A DNA stretch of 64,000 bases from Variovorax paradoxus (GTDB lineage Bacteria > Pseudomonadota > Gammaproteobacteria > Burkholderiales > Burkholderiaceae_C): the NCBI RefSeq assembly GCF_024734665.1, contig NZ_CP102931.1:6769501-6833500 (forward strand), written 5' to 3'. The stretch's first letter is position 1; the number at the start of each line of letters is the position of its first letter. The position numbers and the translations under genes were made by a program. Shown one piece after another: positions 33,134 to 42,748 of the stretch. The notes beneath the pieces are model-generated. The model made no database searches. It was not told the origin of the DNA and worked only from the letters and a program-made list of their open reading frames with translations.

Positions 33134-34389
33134 CGAACATGGTGCTTTTCAAGAATGCCAATCTGCTCGACCCGCAGCGCCCCGAGCTGCTGGAAGACCA
33201 CCACATCCTCGTCGAGGGCGGCGTGGTTCGCGAGGTTTCGGACAAGCCTATCCACAGCCCCTCGGCGCGCGCGATCGACGTGAAGGGCAAGACCGTGATG
33301 CCCGGCCTCATCGACCTGCACGTGCACGTGATCGCGGTGGAGCTCAATCTCTCGCGGCAGGTGCACATGCCCAACGTGCTCATCACGCTGCGCAGCGTGC
33401 CCATGCTGCGCGGCATGCTGCGCCGTGGCTTCACCACGGTGCGCGACGCGGGCGGCGCGGGCTTTGCGTTCAAGCAGGCGGTGGAATCGGGGCTGGCGCA
33501 GGGCCCTCGCCTGTTCGTCTCCGGCCGCGCGCTGAGCCAGACCGGCGGCCATGGCGACATGCGCGCACGCTCCGACTACCTGATGAACAACGACGGGGCG
33601 TGCGCCACCTGCGTGCGTGTCGGTGCGCTGGCGCGCGTGGTCGACGGCGTGGATGCGGTGCGCCGCGCCGTCCGCGAAGAGCTGCAGATGGGCGCTGACC
33701 AGATCAAGATCATGGCCTCCGGCGGCGTGGCCTCGCCGACCGACCCGGTGGGCGCCTTCGGCTACAGCGAGGACGAGATCCGCGCCATCGTCGAAGAGGC
33801 CCGCGGGCGCGGCACGTATGTGATGGCGCATGCCTACACCGCCGAGGCCATCGCGCGGGCCGTGCGCTGCGGCGTGCGCACCATCGAGCACGGCAACCTT
33901 GTCGATGCGCCCACGGCCGAACTCATGGCGCAGCTCGGTGCGTACGTGGTTCCGACCCTGGTCACCTACGACGCGCTGGCCAACGAGGGCGAGAGCTTCG
34001 GGCTGCCGAAGGAAAGCGTGACCAAGGTGGCCAGCGTGCGCGAGGCCGGCCTGCGCTCGCTGGAAATCTACAAGGCAGCGGGCGTGAAGATGGGCTACGG
34101 CTCCGACCTGCTGGGCGAATCGCAGCGCCTGCAGAGCGACGAATTTCGCCTGCGCGCCGAAGTGCTGTCGCCGGCCGAGGCCATCGCCAGCGCAACGACG
34201 GTCGCGGCCGAGGTGCTGGGCATGAGCGAACGCCTGGGCCGGCTGGTGCCCGGCGCACTGGCTGACATTCTGGTGGTGGACGGCAATCCGCTGCGCGACG
34301 TCGGCTGCCTGCTGGGCCAGGGCGAGCGCATTCCGCTGGTCATGAAGGAAGGCGTGGTGCAGTTCGACGAACTGGGCACCGTCCACTGA
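33130..34389 (+). CDS. Metal-dependent amidohydrolase family protein
   Basis: This is a 419-residue TIM-barrel amidohydrolase. Metal ligands are visible as HVH in GLIDLHVHV, Lys in IKIMASGG, His in VMAHAYTAE, His in TIEHGNLVD and Asp in GYGSDLLGE. The layout resembles the Xaa-Pro dipeptidase / imidazolonepropionase-like branch that hydrolyses amides, cyclic amides and carbamates. The ATG overlaps the GAF stop. It is the last gene of the LysR-linked group; the substrate is likely what the MFS protein imports. Confidence 0.88.
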   Translation: MTNMVLFKNANLLDPQRPELLEDHHILVEGGVVREVSDKPIHSPSARAIDVKGKTVMPGLIDLHVHVIAVELNLSRQVHMPNVLITLRSVPMLRGMLRRGFTTVRDAGGAGFAFKQAVESGLAQGPRLFVSGRALSQTGGHGDMRARSDYLMNNDGACATCVRVGALARVVDGVDAVRRAVREELQMGADQIKIMASGGVASPTDPVGAFGYSEDEIRAIVEEARGRGTYVMAHAYTAEAIARAVRCGVRTIEHGNLVDAPTAELMAQLGAYVVPTLVTYDALANEGESFGLPKESVTKVASVREAGLRSLEIYKAAGVKMGYGSDLLGESQRLQSDEFRLRAEVLSPAEAIASATTVAAEVLGMSERLGRLVPGALADILVVDGNPLRDVGCLLGQGERIPLVMKEGVVQFDELGTVH

Positions 34390-34393
34390 AGGG

Positions 34394-35200
34394 CTACGGC
34401 AGCGCCAGCCACTTGCGCCACAGGACCAGTGCCTTGTCCTGGTAGCGACGGGTGGCGGCGAGCAGCGCGGCGCGCGGTTCGGGCGACATGAGTTCGGCCG
34501 GCAACAGCGGATCGCGGATGAGGTGCGCGATCACGGCGCGCCCCAGCAGCAGCGACTCGCGCGTAGCCACTTCGAGCCGCTGGGTGCGCAGCCGCTTCTC
34601 GCTGCGTTCCAGGCCCGCCTGCAGGCGGCTGCAATCGGCCGTCAGGGCACGCACATTCCAGAGCTTGCGTGCGGCGGCCTGCGCGGCATCGTCCAGATCG
34701 GCCAGCCGGAACACCAGGGCGGTGCGCGACAGGCCCAGGGCCGCCAGCTGCACGCGCTCGCCCTCCAGCCCGCCCGCGAGGTTGTCGGGCCGGATGTTCA
34801 GCCCCGGCCGCAACGCCGCAAAGCCGCGCAGCGACAGTGCAAGAGCATGGTGGCGCCACGCCGTCTTGTCGGCACGCGGCACGCCAGCGTCGTGCACGGC
34901 GAGCCAGTCGCCGTGCCACGCGACAGCCTGCGCCTGCTTGTGCCGCCAGTCGTCGACCGCGCGCGACAGCGCCGGGCCCTTGCGGTTGAGCGCGTAGCTG
35001 CCGCGCTCGCCGCGCGCGATCTTGCCCTCGGCGGCGAGCCTCGTCAGGCCCACGCGCAGCGTCGATTCGCCGATGCCCATGAGCTCGCCCGCGCGGCACA
35101 GCGCCTGCGAGCTCAGCGTGCCGCCGTCGGCCACAAGCAGGTCGAGGATCAGCTCCGGCGCGCTGGGGATGGCGACCGGCACATTACATACTTTGTCCAT
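34394..35200 (-). CDS. PaaX-like transcriptional repressor
   Basis: This 268-residue protein has an N-terminal winged helix (SQALCRAGELMGIGESTLRV) and a PaaX-like middle and C-terminal region (AVAWHGDWLAVHDAG; LIRDPLLPAELMS). PaaX represses phenylacetate genes and responds to phenylacetyl-CoA; other family members respond to related acyl-CoAs. Here it is divergent from a crotonase gene and far from any paa gene set, so its inducer may be a different CoA thioester. Confidence 0.85.
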   Translation of the reverse strand: MDKVCNVPVAIPSAPELILDLLVADGGTLSSQALCRAGELMGIGESTLRVGLTRLAAEGKIARGERGSYALNRKGPALSRAVDDWRHKQAQAVAWHGDWLAVHDAGVPRADKTAWRHHALALSLRGFAALRPGLNIRPDNLAGGLEGERVQLAALGLSRTALVFRLADLDDAAQAAARKLWNVRALTADCSRLQAGLERSEKRLRTQRLEVATRESLLLGRAVIAHLIRDPLLPAELMSPEPRAALLAATRRYQDKALVLWRKWLALP

Positions 35201-35277
35201 AATTGCGAAACAGAGAAATATTTCCTACGATGCAACCGAGCGAACGCTAATGTAATTTAGCCCGAAAGGATGCACGC

Positions 35278-36060
35278 ATGGCCATGCAGTACGTGGCGTA
35301 CGACGTGGACCGCACGGTCTGCACCATCACGCTGAACCGCCCGGAGAAGCGCAATGCGGTCGATGGCGTGGTGGCCGCCGAACTGCGTGAGGCTTTCGAG
35401 CGCTTCGAGGCCGACGACGCGCTGCGCGTCGCGGTGCTGACCGGCGCGGGCGGCAACTTCTGCGCGGGCGCCGACCTCTCGGCCGTGGCCGACCCGAGCC
35501 GCCGCAACGAGCTCGACCCCGAAGGCGGCGGCAGCGGCCCGATGGGGCCCACACGCATGGCGCTGTCGAAGCCGTTGATCGCAGCGGTGAACGGCTATGC
35601 GGTGGCTGGCGGCCTCGAACTGGCTTTGCTGGCCGACCTGCGCGTGGCCGACGACGACGCGGTGTTCGGCGTGTTCTGCCGCCGCTGGGGCGTGCCGCTG
35701 ATCGACGGCGGCACGGTGCGGCTGCCGCGCATCGTGGGCATGGGGCGCGCGCTCGACATGATTCTTTCGGGCCGTCCGGTGGGCGCGCCTGAGGCGCTGG
35801 CGATGGGCCTGGTCAACCGTGTGACGCCGCCCGGCGGTGCGCTGGCCGCTGCGCAAGAACTGGCCTACCAGCTCGCAGCGTTCCCGCAGCAATGCATGCT
35901 GGCCGACCGCCGCTCCGCCTACGCACAGTGGGACATGTCGCTGGCAGAGGCGCTGCGCCGCGAGGGTGCGCAGGGCGGGCCGATGGTTTTCGCCGAAGGC
36001 GAAGCCGGCGCCGCGCGCTTCGCCGGTGGCGCCGGTCGCCACGGGGAGTTCAAGCGCTGA
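35278..36060 (+). CDS. Crotonase / enoyl-CoA hydratase-family protein
   Basis: This 260-residue crotonase has oxyanion-hole segments GAGGNFCAGADLSAV and NGYAVAGGLELALLADLR. The usual second catalytic Glu region is replaced by FGVFCRRWGVPLIDGGT, so the exact reaction (hydratase, isomerase or hydrolase) is uncertain. It is divergent from PaaX and ends in a convergent 11-base overlap with the MocR gene. Position near HMG-CoA reductase could fit methylglutaconyl-CoA or another acyl-CoA hydration, which is inference only. Confidence 0.85.
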   Translation: MAMQYVAYDVDRTVCTITLNRPEKRNAVDGVVAAELREAFERFEADDALRVAVLTGAGGNFCAGADLSAVADPSRRNELDPEGGGSGPMGPTRMALSKPLIAAVNGYAVAGGLELALLADLRVADDDAVFGVFCRRWGVPLIDGGTVRLPRIVGMGRALDMILSGRPVGAPEALAMGLVNRVTPPGGALAAAQELAYQLAAFPQQCMLADRRSAYAQWDMSLAEALRREGAQGGPMVFAEGEAGAARFAGGAGRHGEFKR

Positions 36061-37435
36061 AGAAGCGCAGCGTGGTGCGCAGCGCCTTGGCAAAGCGCGG
36101 GTCGGCCATGGCGCCCACGTTGAAGCGCGACCAACGCGACACCTGCGTCGAGTCGACGCTGAAGATGCGCCCCGGCGCCATCACGATCTTGCGTGGCAGC
36201 AGCTCCTTCGCAAAGGCCAGCGAGTCGGCCACGCCGGGCAGCGCGGCCCACACGTAGAGCGACTGCGGGGTGCGCGCGAACACCTCTGCGTCGACCGAGT
36301 CGAACAGCTTGATCGCGTTGCGCGTGGCTTCGCCGAGCCGCGCCTGCAGGCGATTGAGATGCCGCTGGTAGTGGCCCTCGCTCAGGATGACGTCGACCGT
36401 GCGCTCGCAGTACTCCGAACTGCTCACGTGGATCAGCGCCTTCAGGTCCGCGAGGTCGCTCGCCAGGTCGGCGCCGCAGGCGATGAAGCCCACGCGCAGC
36501 GCTGCCGAGAACGACTTGGAGAAGCTGCCGATGTAGATCGTGCGCTCCAGCTGGTCGAGCGCGGCCAGGCGCGGCAGCGAGGTGGGCTTGAAGTCGGCCA
36601 GCGGATCGTTCTCGACGATCAGCAGGTCGTGCTTCTGCGCGAGCTGCAGCACGCGGAAGGCCTTGGCGGGCGAGATGTCGGAGCCCGTGGGGTTGTGCGC
36701 GATCGACTGCGTGAAGAACAGGCGCGGCCGCTCGGCAACGAGCAGGCGCTCCAGTGCTTCGAGGTCGGGCCCGTCGGCCAGGCGCGGCACGCCCAGCACC
36801 TGCGCGCCCGCAAGCTTGAGCTTGCCGAACAGCGGGTAGTAGCCAGGGTCGTCCACCAATACCTTACCGCCGGGCGGCACGAAGTAGCGGATGACGATGT
36901 CCATCGCCTCGTTGGCGCCGTGCGTCAGCACGATCTGCCGCGGCTCCGCGCCGATGCCGAAGTCGGCCAGCTTGCGCACGAGATGGTCGCGCAGCGGCGC
37001 ATAGCCGAAGCGGCTGCCGTAGCGGAACAGCGCCCCGAGCCCCGTGCGGACCACCTTGGGGTGATATTTGTCGAGCCGCACGTCGGCCAGCCATTCGACC
37101 GGTGGAAAGCCATCGCCCACCGCGATCGCGTCAGGCTGCGTCTTGAGCTGCTCGCGCATGAGCCACACGATGTCCATCGCGCGGCCGAGACTGCCGGCGT
37201 CTTCCTCTACCGGCTTGGCGGTCTGCTGCGCACGCACGAAGTAGCCCGAGCCGCGCTTCGGCTCGACCAGTCCGCGCGACACCAGCAGCTCGAAGGCGGC
37301 CACCACGGTGTTCTTCGCGTAGTTGTGCAGCTGCGCCAGTTCCCGCAGTGACGGAAGCTTGTCGCCTGCCTTGTAGGCACCACTCACGATCTGGCGTTCG
37401 ATGGCGTTGGCGAGCGAATCGGCAATGGTCGTCAT
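36050..37435 (-). CDS. MocR-type regulator: GntR HTH fused to aminotransferase domain
   Basis: This 461-residue protein has an N-terminal GntR winged helix (KLPSLRELAQLHNYAKNTVV) and a fold-type I PLP domain with IGSFSKSFSAALRVGF, in which the Lys would bind PLP, and IAHNPTGSDIS. This is the MocR/PdxR layout. The ATG at 37435 gives the canonical N-terminus MTTIADSLANAIERQIVSG. It is divergent from the degradative HMG-CoA reductase gene, 137 bases away, and is the best candidate for its regulator. Confidence 0.9.
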   Translation of the reverse strand: MTTIADSLANAIERQIVSGAYKAGDKLPSLRELAQLHNYAKNTVVAAFELLVSRGLVEPKRGSGYFVRAQQTAKPVEEDAGSLGRAMDIVWLMREQLKTQPDAIAVGDGFPPVEWLADVRLDKYHPKVVRTGLGALFRYGSRFGYAPLRDHLVRKLADFGIGAEPRQIVLTHGANEAMDIVIRYFVPPGGKVLVDDPGYYPLFGKLKLAGAQVLGVPRLADGPDLEALERLLVAERPRLFFTQSIAHNPTGSDISPAKAFRVLQLAQKHDLLIVENDPLADFKPTSLPRLAALDQLERTIYIGSFSKSFSAALRVGFIACGADLASDLADLKALIHVSSSEYCERTVDVILSEGHYQRHLNRLQARLGEATRNAIKLFDSVDAEVFARTPQSLYVWAALPGVADSLAFAKELLPRKIVMAPGRIFSVDSTQVSRWSRFNVGAMADPRFAKALRTTLRFFSA

Positions 37436-37572
37436 GGGCGCCGACTGTGACACAGCGGCTCGCTTTCGCGCACCACTGTCCGCACTGTCCCGCCAAACTG
37501 TGCCTTCCACCGGCGGTACAGCCGACCTAAATTGCCTGCTCCCGAATTCATCTTCCGAAGAGACAAGCAACG

Positions 37573-38859
37573 ATGGTCGCCGACTCCCGCATTCCCAACT
37601 TCCGCGCACTCACGCCCACGCAGCGCTTGGCCCACATAGCGCAGGCCGCATCCCTGGGCGACGAAGAGGTCGCGCTGCTCGCCCACGCTGGTGCGCTGGG
37701 CGTGGACCGCGCCAACGGCATGGTCGAGAACGTGATCGGCACCTTCGAGCTGCCGCTGGGCGTGGCCGGCAACTTCACCGTCAACGGGCGCGACTACCTC
37801 GTGCCCATGGCGGTGGAAGAGCCCTCGGTGGTGGCCGCCGCCTCTTTCATGGCCAAGCTGGCGCGCGAGGGCGGCGGTTTCGAGGCTTCGAGCACCGGCC
37901 CGCTGATGCGTGCGCAGGTGCAGGTAATAGGCATCACCGATCCGTACGGCGCGCGGCTGGCGCTGCTGCAGGCGCGCGACGAAATCCTTGCCGTGGCGAA
38001 CAGCCGCGACAAGGTGCTGATCGGCCTGGGCGGCGGCTGCCGCGACATCGAGGTGCATGTGTTCGGTGACACGCCGCGCGGCGCGATGGTGGTGATGCAC
38101 CTGATCGTCGACGTGCGCGACGCGATGGGCGCGAACACCGTCAACACCATGGCCGAGGCGGTGTCGCCGCTGGTCGAGAAGCTCACGGGCGGCACGGTGC
38201 GGCTGCGCATCCTGTCGAACCTGGCCGACCTGCGGCTGGCGCGTGCACGCGTACGGCTGACCCCCGCGGTGCTGGCCACGCGCGAGCGCAGCGGCGAAGA
38301 GGTGGTCGAGGGCGTGATCGACGCGTACACCTTCGCAGCCATCGATCCCTACCGCGCGGCGACGCACAACAAGGGAATCATGAATGGCGTCGATCCGGTG
38401 ATCGTCGCAACCGGCAACGACTGGCGCGCAGTGGAAGCCGGCGCGCATGCCTATGCCTGCCGCAGCGGGCGCTACACATCGCTGACCACCTGGGAGAAGG
38501 ACACAGCGGGCGCGCTGGTCGGCACCATCGAGATGCCGATGCCGGTGGGCCTGGTCGGCGGTGCGACCAAGACACACCCGCTCGCACGGCTCGCGCTGAA
38601 GATTCTCGACGTGAAGTCGGCACAGGAGCTGGGCGAAGTCGCGGTGGCCGTGGGCCTCGCGCAGAACCTCGGCGCGCTGCGCGCGCTCGCCACCGAAGGC
38701 ATCCAGCGCGGCCACATGGCACTGCATGCCCGCAACATCGCGCTGGTCGCGGGCGCCACCGGGGACGAAGTCGACAGCATCGCGAAGCAGATGGCGGCCG
38801 AGCACGACGTGCGCACTGACCGCGCGGTCGCACTGCTCGAGGCGCTGCGCAAGAAGTAA
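37573..38859 (+). CDS. mvaA: Degradative (class II) hydroxymethylglutaryl-CoA reductase
   Basis: This 428-residue enzyme is of class II, the NAD-linked type that oxidises mevalonate to HMG-CoA in bacterial mevalonate catabolism. Catalytic residues can be placed: Glu in [10 protein letters not shown], Lys in THNKGIMNG, Asp in [11 protein letters not shown] and His in [12 protein letters not shown]-CoA lyase (mvaB) is not in the window. A membrane protein and a TctA-like permease follow, probably for uptake of the same substrate. A divergent MocR regulator lies upstream. Confidence 0.93.
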   Translation: MVADSRIPNFRALTPTQRLAHIAQAASLGDEEVALLAHAGALGVDRANGMVENVIGTFELPLGVAGNFTVNGRDYLVPMAVEEPSVVAAASFMAKLAREGGGFEASSTGPLMRAQVQVIGITDPYGARLALLQARDEILAVANSRDKVLIGLGGGCRDIEVHVFGDTPRGAMVVMHLIVDVRDAMGANTVNTMAEAVSPLVEKLTGGTVRLRILSNLADLRLARARVRLTPAVLATRERSGEEVVEGVIDAYTFAAIDPYRAATHNKGIMNGVDPVIVATGNDWRAVEAGAHAYACRSGRYTSLTTWEKDTAGALVGTIEMPMPVGLVGGATKTHPLARLALKILDVKSAQELGEVAVAVGLAQNLGALRALATEGIQRGHMALHARNIALVAGATGDEVDSIAKQMAAEHDVRTDRAVALLEALRKK

Positions 38860-38924
38860 ACAGACGAGCACCGCGGCGGCCACGCAAGAGGCCGTCAGAT
38901 AACCACAGACGGAGACATCGAAAA

Positions 38925-39386
38925 ATGAGTGCAGACAGTGCAACGCCCGCCCGCTGGCGGCTGGTGGAGATATGGGGCGACACGGCCGACCTGGGCCACC
39001 TCGCGTGGTCGATCGTCATCGGCATTGCGGTGAGCCTCACGGGCTACCTCGTGGCCAGTCGCGTGCTCATGAGCACTGTCGGCACGCCCGAGCTGGCACG
39101 GGCCTACGCCATGCTCGCCGGCCTGGGCGGCTGCGTGGTGTCGGGCCTGATCTGCGCGAAGCTCTTCACGCCGAAGCGCGAAGTCGTCGAAGGAGCAGCG
39201 GCCGATCCGCGCTGGCGCGAAGAGGTGCTGGCCGAACTGGCCGGCGAGCACGGCGACCTCGGCTCGGTGGACGACCTGCCGCCGTCGGTGGTGCGCGAGA
39301 TGAAGGAGCTGGAGATCTACGACCTGTTCGCGTCGTACAAGCCCCGCGCACATGCCTCGGGCAGCACGGAAGGAGCCGCGCCGTGA
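38925..39386 (+). CDS. Small two-segment membrane protein, transporter partner
   Basis: This is a 153-residue protein with two hydrophobic segments (about 25-50, IVIGIAVSLTGYLVASRVL, and about 60-82, YAMLAGLGGCVVSGLICAKL) and a charged cytoplasmic tail. It is shorter than TctB, which has four segments, and I see no clear homology. Its stop overlaps the TctA-like gene (GTGA), so the two very likely form one transporter. The name 'TctB-like partner' would be by position only. Confidence 0.7.
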   Translation: MSADSATPARWRLVEIWGDTADLGHLAWSIVIGIAVSLTGYLVASRVLMSTVGTPELARAYAMLAGLGGCVVSGLICAKLFTPKREVVEGAAADPRWREEVLAELAGEHGDLGSVDDLPPSVVREMKELEIYDLFASYKPRAHASGSTEGAAP

Positions 39387-40771
39387 TCGACGCCGCACTC
39401 CTGAACCAGATCCTCGTTGCCACGGGCATGGGCCTCGTGGGCGCCGTCGTGTTCGCAGCCATCGGCCTCGTCTCGGGCACCGACGAGACCACCACGCTCG
39501 CACCGCTCACCCTGCTGGTGGTGCTGCTCGGCGTGCCGCCCGAAGGCGTGTTCACCTTCTTCCTGGCGGCGGCCGTGGCCAAGCACATGACGCATGCGGT
39601 GCCCACCGCGCTGCTGGGCATTCCGGGCGACACCATGGCCACGCCGCTGCTGCAGGATGCGAACGTGCTGCGCAACCTCGGCGTGCCGCACATCGCGCTG
39701 CGCAAGATGGTGTCGGGCGCGATCATCGCGGCCTTCATCGCGGTGCCGCTGGCCGTGCTGTTCGCGGTGCTGCTGGCGCCCTACGGCGCGGTCATCACCA
39801 AGGCGGCGCCGTGGATCTTCGTGGTGGCGGCCGTGGCCATCGCGTACTTCTCCAGCGGACGCTGGGCCTCGGTGGCCACGCTGGTGCCGTTCGTGATGGT
39901 GATCGTGGCGCTGCAGGCGCTCACCGGCAAGTACGGCGTGAAGCTCGGCATCAGCTACTTCCTGGGCATCGCCATCGGGCCGCTGGTGGCCGACCTGTTC
40001 TCGGTGATCTCGCCGGCTGCGCGCGCACGCATGAAGCGCGACAAGGTCCGCACCTTCTCGCTCGCCCCCGACGTGAAGGGCTGGTCGGGCTACTTCCCGA
40101 ATCCGTTCAAGGTGCTGGACCGCACGCAGGTGAAGTGGACCTTCGCGACGGCCGCGATCTCCAGCGCCACCTTCGTGTTCAGCCCGGTCGCGATGACCGT
40201 GGTGCTGGGCGAACTGGTGGGCTCGCGCATCAAGCATGCGTACCACCGGCTCACCACCACGCTGGCCGCGCGCAACGGCGTGACCGAGGCCACCTACATC
40301 GCCGAGGCACTGATCCCGCTGATCGCCATCGGCCTGCCGCTGAGCCCTGTGGCGGCCGGGCCGGCCGCACCGCTGTTCAACGCGCCGCCGGTGTTCACCA
40401 TCGATGCGGCCACCGGCCAGACGCACAACCTGCACAACCTGCTGAACCACTGGGAGTTCCTGGGCTACGGCATGCTGGCGGTGGTGCTCGCAGCCCTGGT
40501 GGCCTATCCGTTCACGATGAACTTCGCGCGCCGCGCGGCGCTGTTCGTGTCGCGCAAGGTGAGCCACGAAGCGATCATCGCGACCTTCGTCGGGCTGATC
40601 GTGGTCATCAGCGTATGGGAAGGCCAGCTGCTCGGGCTGCTGGTAATCCTGACGATGGGGCTGCTGGGCGGGCTGCTGTCGCGCGCGATCGGGTTCAACA
40701 CCGGCGTGCAGTTCATGGGGTACTACACGGCTGTGCTGACGGTGCCGGCGGCGATCAAGGCGTTTGCCTAG
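39383..40771 (+). CDS. TctA-family tricarboxylate-type permease
   Basis: This is a 462-residue permease with many membrane segments and TctA-like motifs (TALLGIPGDTMATPLLQD; ISYFLGIAIGPLVADLFS). The start is GTG, in overlap with the upstream small membrane protein. No TctC binding-protein gene is adjacent. Following mvaA, it may import mevalonate or another 3-hydroxy-acid. The last 17 bases overlap the convergent AsmA gene. Confidence 0.85.
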   Translation: MIDAALLNQILVATGMGLVGAVVFAAIGLVSGTDETTTLAPLTLLVVLLGVPPEGVFTFFLAAAVAKHMTHAVPTALLGIPGDTMATPLLQDANVLRNLGVPHIALRKMVSGAIIAAFIAVPLAVLFAVLLAPYGAVITKAAPWIFVVAAVAIAYFSSGRWASVATLVPFVMVIVALQALTGKYGVKLGISYFLGIAIGPLVADLFSVISPAARARMKRDKVRTFSLAPDVKGWSGYFPNPFKVLDRTQVKWTFATAAISSATFVFSPVAMTVVLGELVGSRIKHAYHRLTTTLAARNGVTEATYIAEALIPLIAIGLPLSPVAAGPAAPLFNAPPVFTIDAATGQTHNLHNLLNHWEFLGYGMLAVVLAALVAYPFTMNFARRAALFVSRKVSHEAIIATFVGLIVVISVWEGQLLGLLVILTMGLLGGLLSRAIGFNTGVQFMGYYTAVLTVPAAIKAFA

Positions 40772-42119
40772 GGCCGGTGCGCGGCCTGGGTGCCGGCCTG
40801 GGCTTGGGCTTCGTCGGCTTGCTCCCGCCGAACATCTTTTCCACCTGCTGCCCCACGCGCGCGCCGATGGCCGTGCCCACGCCCGGCAGCACCGCGCTGC
40901 CGATGGCCGCGCCGGTGAGCGCGGCGCCGGTCAGCGAGAGCTCGGGGTCGCTTGCGGTTCCGCCGATCTTCAGCGGCACGCCGATCACGCCGTCGACAAG
41001 GTCCACCGCGATCTCGCCGTCGAGCTTGCGGTTGAACAGCTTCAGGTTGCCGCTTGCCGTGAGCACGCCCGAACGGGCCTTGAGGTTGGTGTACTGGATC
41101 ACCACGCCGTCTTCGGTGCCCTGGGTGTCGAGCGTGCCGGTAAGCTCGTTCAGTTGCGTCGTGCCCCCCCGGCTCACGCCTGCGGTGGCTACGGCCTTGG
41201 CCACGTCCAGCTTGGTGAGCGTGGCGGGCTGCACCGAGAAGGTGGTGCGGGTGTGCAGGCTGCGGATCAGCGCGCCCAGTTCCTCGGCACTCCCGGCCTC
41301 GGCCACGAGCGTGGTGTTGCCCGAGAACTTGCCGGCCACCGAAGTGCGGCGGTCGAAGGCCTGCACCAGGCTCTCGATGTCGATCTGGCGCGGCTCCAGT
41401 TCGGCGGAAAACTGCAGCTTGCCGTCGGGCAGTGTCTCCAAGCGGGAGACACCGTTCCAGGTACCGCCGCCCGCGTCGATGCGGGTGCGCCAGCGGTCCT
41501 GCCCGGCCTGGCGGTCCAGGCGCAGGCGCACGGGTGGCAAGGGCGGTGCCAGGCCGGCGCGCTCGAGCCGGGCCTGGCGCGGGCGCCAGCCGGGGTCGAA
41601 GCGGACGTCGCCGTCGTAGGCCAGCGAGATGTCGCGCCGGTCGATCCAGACCACGTCGCGCCAGCGCAGCAGTTCCACGGGCACGGGCGCGAGCGTCCAT
41701 GGCGCGGGCAGCGCGACGACGTTGCCGCTGCCTTCCTGCGGCTTGGGCCCCTTGCCGCGAAACGCCCGCACCGAGGCGCGCGGCAACACCAGGCTTTCGA
41801 TTTCGACCTCGTCCACGGCAATGACGCGCTGCAGCAGCGGCGCAAGCTGCAGCCGCAGCGTGACACGGCGCAGGGTGATGGGGCGCGGCTGGTCGGTGGC
41901 GATGTCGGACAGCACCAGCACGGGCACCGGCAGCAGCGACCAGTGGGCACCGCCGACCTTCAGGGCAACGCCGAAGCGCTTCTCGAAGCCTTCGGCGATC
42001 TTCGCGGCCACCTCGTCGTCGGTGGGCAAGCGCGCGCTCACCACCCACACCAGCGCGCCCACGCCCAGCAGCAGTGCGACGGCAATGCCAATGAGCCAGC
42101 GGCGGACGGGGTGCTTCAT
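40755..42119 (-). CDS. AsmA-family protein
   Basis: This 454-residue protein begins with one membrane anchor (WLIGIAVALLLGVGALVWVV) followed by a long beta-rich periplasmic region. The C-terminal DLVDGVIGVPLKIGGTASDPE segment is typical of AsmA proteins involved in outer membrane assembly and lipid transfer. It ends in a Pro/Lys/Arg-rich tail. It is monocistronic and convergent with the TctA-like gene, with a 17-base overlap. Confidence 0.88.
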   Translation of the reverse strand: MKHPVRRWLIGIAVALLLGVGALVWVVSARLPTDDEVAAKIAEGFEKRFGVALKVGGAHWSLLPVPVLVLSDIATDQPRPITLRRVTLRLQLAPLLQRVIAVDEVEIESLVLPRASVRAFRGKGPKPQEGSGNVVALPAPWTLAPVPVELLRWRDVVWIDRRDISLAYDGDVRFDPGWRPRQARLERAGLAPPLPPVRLRLDRQAGQDRWRTRIDAGGGTWNGVSRLETLPDGKLQFSAELEPRQIDIESLVQAFDRRTSVAGKFSGNTTLVAEAGSAEELGALIRSLHTRTTFSVQPATLTKLDVAKAVATAGVSRGGTTQLNELTGTLDTQGTEDGVVIQYTNLKARSGVLTASGNLKLFNRKLDGEIAVDLVDGVIGVPLKIGGTASDPELSLTGAALTGAAIGSAVLPGVGTAIGARVGQQVEKMFGGSKPTKPKPRPAPRPRTGPRQTP

Positions 42120-42212
42120 CGATCCAAGGTAACACGCAAAGGCGACTCGGTTTGTCAGTCTCCATCGCTATAGTTTTGGCCACTGTTACAGGCACAAGGA
42201 AAGAAGCACGCC

Positions 42213-42635
42213 ATGCGTATCTGGAAAAAAGAGATCTCCGTCGAGGCGCTGACGCGCAACCACGTGGGCACCGTCGTATCGGCACTGGGCATGGAATTCC
42301 TGGAGGTGGGCGACGACTTCATCCGCGCCCGCTGCCCGGTGGACGAACGCACCCGCCAGCCCTACGGCATCCTGCACGGCGGCGTGTCGGTGGTGCTGGC
42401 CGAGACGCTGGGCTCCTGCGGCGCCCACTACTCGGCCCCCGAAGGCGACCGCGCCGTGGGCCTGGACATCAACGCCAACCACATCCGCTCTGTCACCAGC
42501 GGCTGGGTGATCGGCACGGCGCGGCCGGTTCACCGTGGACGCACCACGCAGGTCTGGCAGATCGACCTGACGAACGAGGCGGGTGAGCTGACCTGCGTGT
42601 CGCGCATCACGATGGCGGTGCTGCAGCCGCGCTGA
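42213..42635 (+). CDS. Hot-dog thioesterase (PaaI/MenI-like)
   Basis: This 140-residue acyl-CoA thioesterase of the PaaI superfamily has the catalytic region GILHGGVSVVLAETLGSCGA, in which the Glu of the helix is visible. A NANHIRSVTSGWVIGTARP segment follows, as in YdiI/MenI-type 1,4-dihydroxy-2-naphthoyl-CoA or aryl-CoA hydrolases. It stands alone between AsmA (divergent) and the permease gene. It may recycle CoA from aromatic thioesters. Confidence 0.9.
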   Translation: MRIWKKEISVEALTRNHVGTVVSALGMEFLEVGDDFIRARCPVDERTRQPYGILHGGVSVVLAETLGSCGAHYSAPEGDRAVGLDINANHIRSVTSGWVIGTARPVHRGRTTQVWQIDLTNEAGELTCVSRITMAVLQPR

Positions 42636-42748
42636 GGCAAAGTGCGGCGGCGGGCGGCCGCCATGCCTTCTTCTCTTGCGGAGTGTTCAGCGTGGGGTTC
42701 ATCGACCACAATCACGCCCCACCAACAACCAACAAGAGGAGACAAGAA

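Noticed and set aside
39317..40567. Minus-strand frame of 416 codons opposite the TctA-like gene
   Set aside because: Its His/Arg/Gln-rich sequence is an antisense artefact; the plus strand has clear permease motifs.
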